64,000 bases of DNA from Rhodopirellula islandica (lineage in GTDB: Bacteria; Planctomycetota; Planctomycetia; Pirellulales; Pirellulaceae): the NCBI RefSeq assembly GCF_001027925.1, contig NZ_LECT01000001.1:62001-126000 (forward strand), written 5' to 3'. Shown one piece after another: positions 26,448 to 35,000 of the stretch. The position numbers and the translations under genes were made by a program. The notes beneath the pieces are model-generated. The model was given only the letters and a program-made list of their open reading frames with translations. It was not told the origin of the DNA and ran no database searches. Positions within the stretch are counted from its first letter, which is position 1; each line of letters starts with the position of its first letter.

Positions 26448-27734
26448 ATGCGTGGCAAAAATTTTGGCATCTTCGCGTTGCTGATCGCGATTGTGGTCGT
26501 CGCAACTTGGTTGGAAGGCAACTTTGTTGCCGCTGCCAATTTGAAGACGCTGATCCGTGACACCAGTTTGTACGGGTTGATCTCGATTGGTGTGGCGATG
26601 GTGATCATCACCGGCGGCATCGATCTGTCGATTGGATCGTTGATCGCTCTGTGCGGGGTGATGATGGTTCAGGTCATCGACGTACGCTATGAACGATACG
26701 ATTCGGTCGGGAGCATCGTGGAGATCGAGCGACCGGAGGATGGTGACACGCGTCTTCGCATGGATGCGGTCATGGATCCGATCCGCGCCGGCGACCGAAT
26801 GGTTTACGCGGGTGCGTTCAGCGAGTCGCAGGTTTACCTGACGGGCGAAGTCACCCAAGACGGCAACGTGTGGTTGACGACTGGGAACCCGGTGCGTTCC
26901 TTGCAGCCCGGAACCGCGGTGTCGATGGAGCGGATCCGCTACACCAATCCATTGCTGGCGTGTGGACTGGTGTTGCTGGCGGGTGCGTTGATCGGCGCCT
27001 TGCACGGGTTGCTTGTGACTCGGGCTCACCTGCAACCGTTTGTGGTGACGCTCTGCGGTTTGTTGGTCTATCGCGGCTTGGCCCGCGTTTGGACCGGCGA
27101 CGATCAAGTCGGATTGGGCAGCGCGTTGGCCGATTTCAAAGCGACGGTGACAGGCAACGTGTTCGAATTCCCGCTGCCGTTGGTCGCGAAGTTATCAGGG
27201 GCATCGGAGTCGTGGTCCGAGTGGACTTGGATCGCATTCCCGTTCACGGGAGTGCTTTTGATTTTGGTCGCGTTTGTGGCCTGGGTGTTTCTGGAACACA
27301 GTGTCGCCGGTCGCCATCTCTTGGCCGTCGGCGAAAATGAAGAGGCGGCCCGCTTCAGTGGCATTCGCACCGAGCGTTTGATCGTGATGGCGTATGTGGT
27401 CAGCGGGTTGCTGGCGGCACTCGCGGGGATCCTGTTTCTGTTGGAGTGGAACTCGGTGCAACCCGGTTCGAGCGGCAATTTCTACGAGCTTTACGCCATC
27501 GCCGCCGCGGTGCTGGGCGGGTGTTCGCTGCGTGGTGGTCGCGGCGCCGTGTTCGGCGTGATCGCAGGTGCGGCGGTGATGCGCTGCCTCTACAAAGCCA
27601 TTGTGGTCTTGGGCATTGAGCAGCAGTGGGAGATGGTGATCATCGGCGGAGCGCTGCTAGCCAGCGTGCTGTTCGATGAGATTTGGCGACGTTACCAGTT
27701 GTGGAAGTCGGCCAAGTCGGTGGCCACGAGCTAG
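26448..27734 (+). CDS. Sugar-type ABC permease (RbsC-like) with large extra loop
   Basis: 428 residues against about 320 for typical RbsC. The conserved GGIDLSIGSLIALCGVMM (about 56-73) and the later GLLAALAGILFL and AAVLGGCSLRGGRG segments place it in the BPD_transp_2 family. Between the second and third conserved blocks lies an insert of about 87 residues (79-165, nt 26682-26942), hydrophilic and beta-rich (VGSIVEIERPED, VYLTGEVTQDGNVWLTTG), probably folded outside the membrane. ATG 26448 follows the ATPase stop by 8 bp; the frame is open upstream, but that part overlaps the ATPase gene. With no binding protein in the operon, the insert might take over part of its role, which is conjecture. 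Confidence 0.88.
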   Translation: MRGKNFGIFALLIAIVVVATWLEGNFVAAANLKTLIRDTSLYGLISIGVAMVIITGGIDLSIGSLIALCGVMMVQVIDVRYERYDSVGSIVEIERPEDGDTRLRMDAVMDPIRAGDRMVYAGAFSESQVYLTGEVTQDGNVWLTTGNPVRSLQPGTAVSMERIRYTNPLLACGLVLLAGALIGALHGLLVTRAHLQPFVVTLCGLLVYRGLARVWTGDDQVGLGSALADFKATVTGNVFEFPLPLVAKLSGASESWSEWTWIAFPFTGVLLILVAFVAWVFLEHSVAGRHLLAVGENEEAARFSGIRTERLIVMAYVVSGLLAALAGILFLLEWNSVQPGSSGNFYELYAIAAAVLGGCSLRGGRGAVFGVIAGAAVMRCLYKAIVVLGIEQQWEMVIIGGALLASVLFDEIWRRYQLWKSAKSVATS

Positions 27735-27753
27735 GTCGCAGTCAGCCTGCTGA

Positions 27754-29073
27754 TCAAGGTTGGAACGTCAGCGTGACTTCCGTGCGATAGCGTTTGCCAT
27801 CGCGGAGGATGACCATCGAGATCGGACGTTGATCAGGTTGTGCCATGCCAGCCAAAGCCACCAAGTGATCGTCGTCTTCCACGTTGATGGAATCAAACTG
27901 CAGGATGATGTCGCCACGTTGCAGGTGTGCCAATTCGGCTGGTGAACCGGGACGGATGTCCTTCACCCGAGCCCCGCCCAGCTTGATTTCTTCTTGCGAA
28001 CCCAACCGTGACTCGAAGTCGGGAGTGATCTTCATCGAGGCGTAGATCCCCGACGCCGGCGACAGATCCGCTGCGGCGAAGTTGGGGTCCAGCGTGACAC
28101 CGAGGTACCCGCGGCGAAGGCGACCGTGAACGATCAATTCCTGGGCCACACGAGCGGCCATGTTGATCGGGATGGCGAATCCAATTCCCTCGCTGCCTCC
28201 ACTGCTGCTGGCGATGGCGGTGTTCAGTGCAATCACTTCCCCGCGAAGGTTCAGCAAGGGGCCGCCGCTGTTGCCTGGGTTGATGGCCGCATCGGTTTGG
28301 AAGAAATCCTGCAGGTCGATTCGCTCTTCGCCGAGCGACAAATCACGGCGTCCTTTGGCACTCAGGATTCCGAAGGTGACCGAGTGGCTGAGTCCGAAGG
28401 GGCTGCCGATCGCAATCACGAAGTCACCAATTTGAACTTGGTCGCTGTTGGCCAATCGAGCCGCCGGTGGCATCTTGGCAAACGAGCTGGTCCCGCGACG
28501 GATGGAATCTCGTTCGGCCGATTCGATCCCCGCGATGGAGGGCGACAGTTTCATGACCGCGACATCGGTGTTGGGATCCATTAAGATCTTTTCGGGCACC
28601 CAACGCCGGCCATCACTGGTTCGCATCACGATTTGATCGGCGGCAGCCCCTTTGATGACGTGACGATTGGTCAACACCCAAGATTCCCCAGCAACGTCGA
28701 GAACGACACCGCTGCCAGCTTCATCAAACGATTCAGCGGTCGCTCCGCTGCCCTGAGTCTTGTGGGCCTCGATGTGGATCACGCTGGGTTTGACCAAGTG
28801 ACTGACCCGGCGGACCAGGTTGCCTAACCGGTCAAAGTGCTCCACTTCTTCGGACAACTCGTCGAACAAGCGATCCCGTGCCACGTCGACTTGGTCGGAC
28901 GTTGGCAGCATGGCTCCGGAGCGAGGTCCTTCCAGGCGTGAGCCACTGCCGATGACATTTCGTTCGGGGGCACCGTCTTGGGCTGAAGCCAGCGGGCTAT
29001 GGTGAACTCCAGACAACAAGGCCAGCAACATCAGCGTTGCGGTTCGAGCGGTTGTTCTGAAGGAGAAACTCAT
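27754..29073 (-). CDS. HtrA/DegP-type periplasmic serine protease with PDZ domain
   Basis: 439 residues. Signal peptide (MLLALLSGVHHSPLASA), then a trypsin-like domain with the full catalytic triad: His138 (LTNRHVIKG), Asp170 (DPNTDVAVMKL) and Ser269 (NPGNSGGPLL). One PDZ domain follows (about 335-430; GARVKDIRPGSPAELAHLQ). HtrA proteases degrade or refold damaged envelope proteins. ATG 29073 was chosen for the signal peptide and for a GGAA seven bases upstream; the frame is open for 93 more codons but without sensible content. It converges on the ABC permease gene, with 19 bp between the stops. Confidence 0.95.
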   Translation of the reverse strand: MSFSFRTTARTATLMLLALLSGVHHSPLASAQDGAPERNVIGSGSRLEGPRSGAMLPTSDQVDVARDRLFDELSEEVEHFDRLGNLVRRVSHLVKPSVIHIEAHKTQGSGATAESFDEAGSGVVLDVAGESWVLTNRHVIKGAAADQIVMRTSDGRRWVPEKILMDPNTDVAVMKLSPSIAGIESAERDSIRRGTSSFAKMPPAARLANSDQVQIGDFVIAIGSPFGLSHSVTFGILSAKGRRDLSLGEERIDLQDFFQTDAAINPGNSGGPLLNLRGEVIALNTAIASSSGGSEGIGFAIPINMAARVAQELIVHGRLRRGYLGVTLDPNFAAADLSPASGIYASMKITPDFESRLGSQEEIKLGGARVKDIRPGSPAELAHLQRGDIILQFDSINVEDDDHLVALAGMAQPDQRPISMVILRDGKRYRTEVTLTFQP

Positions 29074-29500
29074 CGGAATTCCGTCGGCGATCGGAAGGGG
29101 GGTGCCGTGAATCAAGGCACGACTGCATTCGTCACGTTGGAGATGGATCACGTTGGCGAACGTCCGGACGCGGAATGGGAACGATGAGGAACGGGGGTGC
29201 CCCGGACGCCAGCCAACCAAGTCGGCGGTTGGAGAGCGGGGCGATTCTACGCATCGTCCAACTCGCCGGACCAGCTTTCGTTTGCTGAAACGCTGAGGCA
29301 TAACTGCCAGAAACCGACCAATCCGAACTCGATTTCGTTCCCGTTTGCTCATTTCGAAGGGCTAATGGGAGCGAATATTCCGGTCTTTTGGGTTAACGGG
29401 GTGTTCTATGTTGTTTGATGGGGGGCGTACATTTATTCTGAGGAGCATTATCCAATCCCTTGATTAGGGGATTCATCGCACGTGAACGGCTGGTCTCATC
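29074..29500. other. Divergent intergenic region, no gene seen
   Basis: 427 bp between the divergent htrA-like and surface-protein genes. It must carry both promoters. The AT-richer part near 29395-29470 is the likeliest place for the promoter of the surface protein, but no clear consensus was identified. There are no palindromic repeats of the recognised families. Confidence 0.5.
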
Positions 29501-32500
29501 ATGAAACGCACCACTTGGAAAGCTCGACCTTCTCTGTCCCGCACCGAAGCGAAGAAAGCTCGCACACGCTCGGAAAGTCAGAAACGTTCCAGGCGGCGAC
29601 GCAGCCGCATGGAGACGCTGGAGAGCCGTCATCTGTTGGCGGCGATCAGTGGCGAAGTGTTTTTGGATCTCAATCAAGACAGCATGCAACAGGCCACCGA
29701 AGACGGTGCTGCCGACGTGCGTGTTTACTTGGATGAGAACGTCAATGGACTCATGGATGAAGGCGAAGAGTCAGTCCTGACGGACTCCGCGGGGATCTTC
29801 TCGTTCTCGCAGTTGCCAGCGGGGGAATACCACGTTCGGGTGTTGCCGGGACAAGGCTTGGTTCAAACCGCCCCGCAAGCTTCGTTTGGTTTGTTGGAAA
29901 CCGTGACGGATGAATCCGGAGTGAATGTTCGCGCGTCGCAAGCGTTCCAGTTTGGAACGAACGAGGTCGACAACAAACGTGTGGTGGAGTTGCTCGGGCA
30001 GCCCATCGTCAGTCGGCTCGATGGCATCACGCGAATCAATGACGGTGATTTGCTGGCGGTGGACACTCGTGCCAACGAAGTGTTTCGGATCAACCCCAGC
30101 AACGGTGAGATCACTCGCTTGGGCACCACCAACGTCGACATCGTTGGCGGGGTGGCTTACGACGCCGTGACGGACAGTGTCTACACATTGGTGAGAGGTG
30201 GTGGCGACAATTCGTTGCGTCGTCTGGCGCAGCTGGATGTGAACACGGCCAAAGCGACTTTGATTGGTGGGGGACGTTCGGGGTTGGCATCGGTCTCGGA
30301 CATCACGTTCGATCCTGTCAATCGAAGGTTGATTGGTTTCGACGACACGGACAATGAGTTCTTTGCATTTGACCTGTTTGGAAACGGCCAAACGCTGTCC
30401 TATTCGTCGCGAAGCGTGGACACGTTCACGATGAGTTTGGCTGGTTCGGATCTCACGGCAGGGCTGCCGGCGGACAGCACCTACGTGACCATGTTTGACG
30501 CTGATGACACCGATTTGGTGTCGACCATTTTGGTGGATGTCGACACGGGGGAGGTGACTGATTCGTTTTTCGTCAGTCAACCGATCAAGCCGGTGGCGCT
30601 GACACGTCCGACGACGGGCAACAACTCTCAGTATGTGGAAGTGACAGAATTCCAAACCGTTGCCGGTTTGGAATTTGGAATCTCACAGGACGTGATCGGA
30701 TTCCGAGTTCGTCCGAGCAACCCGGAATCAGGTGTGGGAGCCTTGGGCCAAGAAGGGCTGACGGTGGTCGGCGGTGCCATTGGTCCTGATGTGGTGGAAG
30801 TCACCTTGAACCGACGTCCGGAGGCTGACGTCGTTTTCAATCTGGGTGTCTCGGCGCCCGGCGGAAGCAATCCCGGTGTGACCCTGGAAACCAACCAGCT
30901 CGTCTTCACGCCGGACGATTGGGACCAAGTCCGCCGTGTGTTGGTGTCACCGGACGCTGACAATCCCGTCAACGTGATCACCAACATCGATCTTGAGATT
31001 TCGGTGGATCGTGACCTGTCGGATCCCGCGTGGGGCGATCTGCCGCTGAAGAGTGTGGGGGTCCGTGTGTTGCCGCCAGTGTTGTCGGTGGATTTGAATC
31101 AGCCGGTGATCAATGAATTGATGATCGACGCTGGCTTCACCGCAGACTTCAGCAACCTCAGTGATCAGTACATCGAACTGCGAGGCACACCGAACGAGCG
31201 ATTGGCCAACGGGACGTATTTTGTTGCGATTTCAGAAGACAGCTCCAACGAAGGATCGGTTGAAACCATCATCGACCTGTCGGGACAAACCTTTGGGGCC
31301 AATGGTTTCCTGGTTCTGCTGCAGGAAGGCAACACTTACGAAGCCGCGTTTGGTTCGCGAGTTCTGGAAAGCGATCAGTCCGGTTTCTTGGGGTTGCCCG
31401 ACGGGATTTATTCGGATGAGTCCAACAACGGTTCCTTGTTTCGGACCTTTGACAACCGCGGCTACTTCTTGATTCAAACCGATGTCCCACCAGCGTTGGG
31501 GGATGACATTGACACCGATGACGACCAACGAGCGGACGAAGGTGGTTTGTTGTCGACTTGGCACGTGATGGATGCCGTCTCGATCCAAGACTATATCTTT
31601 GGTGATAACTTCGCTTACGCACCGATTCTGTTTGCGGAGAACATCAGTTCGACCTCACGCAGTTACGTGTTGCCACCAGGCGGAACGGTGGTGGAAGCCG
31701 ATGGGTACGGTTACGTCGGTCGACTCGGGGATTCCATCGGGTCTTCGCCGGAAGATTGGGTTTTCGGAACACCGGTTGATGCCGCCGATGGATCAGCGGT
31801 GGATTTTGAAACTGGCGGCAAGCATGAGCTGCTGGCATCGTCGGTTTCGCAGCCTGCGCTTGCGGACCGGTTGCTCAACCACATTGGAGAAAGCAACTTC
31901 GTTGGCGGTGTTCGCGGGCAGATTTTGTTGGCACCTTCCGCGGGCGCCATCGCCAACGGGGCCCCGGCGGATTTGCGGTTGCCCGGTCAGGGGATCACCG
32001 TCTTTGCTGACACCAACGACAATGACCGCTTGGACGATTTGACATTTGTCGTGGAACCCGATGATGTGGTCCCACCGTTTGATCCGCTGGACCCCACGGT
32101 CCAGGATCTGACGTATGTGCTGACCAACGAGTATCCAGGTGTCACGATCACCAGCACGAGTGGGAGCCTTTTCTCGAACACGCCTGTGTTGGCAGAACGC
32201 CAGTACTTGAGCGGTCGGATCAGTGGCAACCGCGTCTTCAGTGACGGTGGTTTCCAGCAGTTCACAACCTACAACCGCTTGCGGTTTGATTTCTATCGCC
32301 CCGTCAAATCCGTGTCCATCGATGCGCTCGGCAGTGCCTTCACGTCACTGGTTTCTTACGGACGTCTGGACGCCTACAACGCCGACGGTGATTTGATCGC
32401 CACCGCTGTCAGTGGCGTGTTGGTCAACGGTCGCCGCGAAACGGTGAGCTTGTCGGTGCCCTTTGATGAGATTGTTCGTGTCGAAGCCTATTCGGACACC

Positions 32501-34981
32501 ACGATCACCGGTGGGACAACGTTTGGTGCCTTTGATCGATTGACCTACGTGCAAAGCGAAGCGTCCACGGAAACCGATCAAGACGGCATCTATGAATTGC
32601 GATCGTTGTTTGAGGGCAACTATGACTTGCAGGTTCAAACGGGCACGGGGGCGACCGCCCTGCTCGGCACCGCCGAACATCCTTTCACCGTGTCACGCTT
32701 TGAGAACTATGTCTTTGAAGATGTGTTCCGCGTCAACACGCTTCCGAAAACCTCTGACCAAGTGATCTTGGTCGACGAGAATTTGCCGGTTGGAACGGAG
32801 ATCATTGTTCAGCAAGCCGATGATGCGGATCAGCCGGTCGATGGTGGCGTGCCGCTGCTGTACGAAATCATCGGTGGGAATTCAGCCGGGCTGGTGGTCG
32901 ATTCAGGAACGGGGAACTTGACCGTGACCGGCGACGCCGATTTAGATTTTGAGACGGAACCGAATCGAATCATCTCAATGCGAATCACCGATGCCGCGGG
33001 TGCGAAAACAACCAATCGCATCACGATTTCGCTGCGGGATATCAACGAGGCGCCGGTCGTGCAGGACACGCCTTTGGTGGTCACCGAAGACGTGCCGGCA
33101 GGTTCTGCAATTGGACGGATCCAAGCGTTTGATCCCGACATCGCCTACAACCAACAGTTGTCCTTTGAGTTGGTCGGTGGCGAAGCTCAGGATGATTTCA
33201 GCGTTGACCCGGTGACCGGGGTGGTGACGTTGTTGAATGCCGGCAGCTTGGATTTCGAAAACAACACACAGCGAACGTTGTTGGTTCGTGTCAGCGATGA
33301 CGCAGCGATTCCAGCAGAGAATGTCGTCGAACAGTTGATCTTGGTTCTCAACGAGAACGATCGGCCGACGATTTCACAAACGCAGTTCACGTTGCCGGAA
33401 GCCGCGACCGGAGAACTGTTCCGGTTGGAAGTCAGCGATCCCGACGAAGGCCAGACGCATCACTTCGAAGTTGTTGGCGGAAGCGCGGCCAACTTCCTGC
33501 GTGTCACACAAGAAGGTGCGGTGCGGTTGTTGCCAGGTGCTGAATTGGACTATGAGTCGTTCCCAAATATGACGTTGAGACTTCGTGTCAGCGACAACGG
33601 CAGTCCACCCTTGGCGGAAACGGTGAACATTCAGATCTCCTTGTTGGATGTGAATGAATCACCGAGGTTGCAGCCCACGGTGGTGCAGTTCAATGAAGGC
33701 AGCATTCCTTCGGCCGATCAAATCTTGACGTTGGTGGATCCGGAGCAACGTCCTCAAGATCACAGCATTGAATGGCTGGATGGGCCTTCGAACTCATTGT
33801 TTGAATTTGTGGCTGGAACCGGCGCAGATGCGGGAACAGGAACGTTGCAAATCGCCTCTGGCGTGGAATTGGATTACGAGGATCAAGCGGTTCATTCGTT
33901 GAGTTTCCGAATCACGGACACGGTGGATAGCTCCGTCCTTCCCGTCACCGCAACCTTGCTGGTGGAAGTGCTCAACCAGAACGAAAGTCCCAGCATCACC
34001 ACCGAGCGTGTGGTTGTTTCGGAAGTGCCCTATCCCAACGGTGCTCCCAGTTCGAGTGAGGCGTGGGTGATTGTCGGCCGGATTGGTGTGACGGATCCCG
34101 ATGGGGATGTGGTCACGGCTCAATTGGTTGGCGGCACCGGTTTTGGGAACTTCGATTTGGATCCCAATTCGCGTTTGCTTCGCGTTCGTCCCAACGCGGT
34201 CTTTGACGCGGATGTACCGGGGGCCCCTCCGTTGACATTGGTGGTTCGTGCGGACGACGGCACAACGTCGACGGACCGTACCCTCACGGTCCAGGTCAAC
34301 AATGTCAACGAGCCACCCGTGTTTGACATGTCGCTCGCCAATGCGACGTTCCAAGACCGAGCGTTGGTCAGTGGCCAGTACCTGGAAATGCAATTGCCCG
34401 ATAACATGGTCAGCGATCCGGAAGGCGGCAACTTCTCGATCCGCATCTTCGGTGAATCAGGCACGTTGCCAAGCTGGATGAAATACGACATCGAAACGCA
34501 GACGTTGACGGGGACTCCGGGGCCTTTGGATACCGGTGTTTATCAGTTGACGGCTCGTGCATTGGAATTCGGCCCTCGCCCATTGGCGACGGATGTTGAA
34601 TTCACTTACACGGTTGCGATGGGGACCACACCGTTTCAAAACGGCCGCAACCGTTATGATGTCGATTCCAACCAATCCGTTGCACCGCTGGATGCACTGC
34701 GAATCATCAACCACTTGCAAGCCAACGGTCCCGGACCGATGGATGTCGGCAGTCTGGAGTCATTCCCAGGGTTCCTGGATGTTTCCGGCAATGGGGAAGT
34801 GACTTCGCTCGATGCGCTGCTCGTGATCAACGAGATCAATCGCATGGCCAACGAAGCCGCTCAGGCTGTCGCGGGGGCTGAACCCATCGCAGTCGAGACT
34901 TCCGTCGATGATTTCTTGCGTCGGGAAGACGCGGTGGACGAGGTGTTGGCAGCGGAACTGAATGCACCGACACTGTTTTAA
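29501..34981 (+). CDS. Giant surface protein: LEPR-type motif, SdrD-B-like, cadherin-like repeats, dockerin
   Basis: 1,826 residues. The N-terminus is very basic (AKKARTRSESQKRSRRRR) and leads to METLESRHLLAA (37-48), the planctomycete LEPR-type export or anchoring motif. Next comes an SdrD-B-like domain (ISGEVFLDLNQDS through SFSQLPAGEYHVRV), a region with a possible beta-propeller start (LLAVDTRANEVFRI), a lamin-tail-like part, and in the second half about six cadherin-like repeats marked by DLDFETEPNRIISMRITD, SLDFENNTQRTLLVRVSD and similar. The C-terminus holds a dockerin type I pair (YDVDSNQSVAPLDALRII and FLDVSGNGEVTSLDALLV). It is probably a calcium-dependent cell-surface adhesin. ATG 29501 lacks a strong ribosome-binding site. 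Confidence 0.9.
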   Translation: MKRTTWKARPSLSRTEAKKARTRSESQKRSRRRRSRMETLESRHLLAAISGEVFLDLNQDSMQQATEDGAADVRVYLDENVNGLMDEGEESVLTDSAGIFSFSQLPAGEYHVRVLPGQGLVQTAPQASFGLLETVTDESGVNVRASQAFQFGTNEVDNKRVVELLGQPIVSRLDGITRINDGDLLAVDTRANEVFRINPSNGEITRLGTTNVDIVGGVAYDAVTDSVYTLVRGGGDNSLRRLAQLDVNTAKATLIGGGRSGLASVSDITFDPVNRRLIGFDDTDNEFFAFDLFGNGQTLSYSSRSVDTFTMSLAGSDLTAGLPADSTYVTMFDADDTDLVSTILVDVDTGEVTDSFFVSQPIKPVALTRPTTGNNSQYVEVTEFQTVAGLEFGISQDVIGFRVRPSNPESGVGALGQEGLTVVGGAIGPDVVEVTLNRRPEADVVFNLGVSAPGGSNPGVTLETNQLVFTPDDWDQVRRVLVSPDADNPVNVITNIDLEISVDRDLSDPAWGDLPLKSVGVRVLPPVLSVDLNQPVINELMIDAGFTADFSNLSDQYIELRGTPNERLANGTYFVAISEDSSNEGSVETIIDLSGQTFGANGFLVLLQEGNTYEAAFGSRVLESDQSGFLGLPDGIYSDESNNGSLFRTFDNRGYFLIQTDVPPALGDDIDTDDDQRADEGGLLSTWHVMDAVSIQDYIFGDNFAYAPILFAENISSTSRSYVLPPGGTVVEADGYGYVGRLGDSIGSSPEDWVFGTPVDAADGSAVDFETGGKHELLASSVSQPALADRLLNHIGESNFVGGVRGQILLAPSAGAIANGAPADLRLPGQGITVFADTNDNDRLDDLTFVVEPDDVVPPFDPLDPTVQDLTYVLTNEYPGVTITSTSGSLFSNTPVLAERQYLSGRISGNRVFSDGGFQQFTTYNRLRFDFYRPVKSVSIDALGSAFTSLVSYGRLDAYNADGDLIATAVSGVLVNGRRETVSLSVPFDEIVRVEAYSDTTITGGTTFGAFDRLTYVQSEASTETDQDGIYELRSLFEGNYDLQVQTGTGATALLGTAEHPFTVSRFENYVFEDVFRVNTLPKTSDQVILVDENLPVGTEIIVQQADDADQPVDGGVPLLYEIIGGNSAGLVVDSGTGNLTVTGDADLDFETEPNRIISMRITDAAGAKTTNRITISLRDINEAPVVQDTPLVVTEDVPAGSAIGRIQAFDPDIAYNQQLSFELVGGEAQDDFSVDPVTGVVTLLNAGSLDFENNTQRTLLVRVSDDAAIPAENVVEQLILVLNENDRPTISQTQFTLPEAATGELFRLEVSDPDEGQTHHFEVVGGSAANFLRVTQEGAVRLLPGAELDYESFPNMTLRLRVSDNGSPPLAETVNIQISLLDVNESPRLQPTVVQFNEGSIPSADQILTLVDPEQRPQDHSIEWLDGPSNSLFEFVAGTGADAGTGTLQIASGVELDYEDQAVHSLSFRITDTVDSSVLPVTATLLVEVLNQNESPSITTERVVVSEVPYPNGAPSSSEAWVIVGRIGVTDPDGDVVTAQLVGGTGFGNFDLDPNSRLLRVRPNAVFDADVPGAPPLTLVVRADDGTTSTDRTLTVQVNNVNEPPVFDMSLANATFQDRALVSGQYLEMQLPDNMVSDPEGGNFSIRIFGESGTLPSWMKYDIETQTLTGTPGPLDTGVYQLTARALEFGPRPLATDVEFTYTVAMGTTPFQNGRNRYDVDSNQSVAPLDALRIINHLQANGPGPMDVGSLESFPGFLDVSGNGEVTSLDALLVINEINRMANEAAQAVAGAEPIAVETSVDDFLRREDAVDEVLAAELNAPTLF

Positions 34982-35000
34982 TGGAAGATGATGAGGCACG

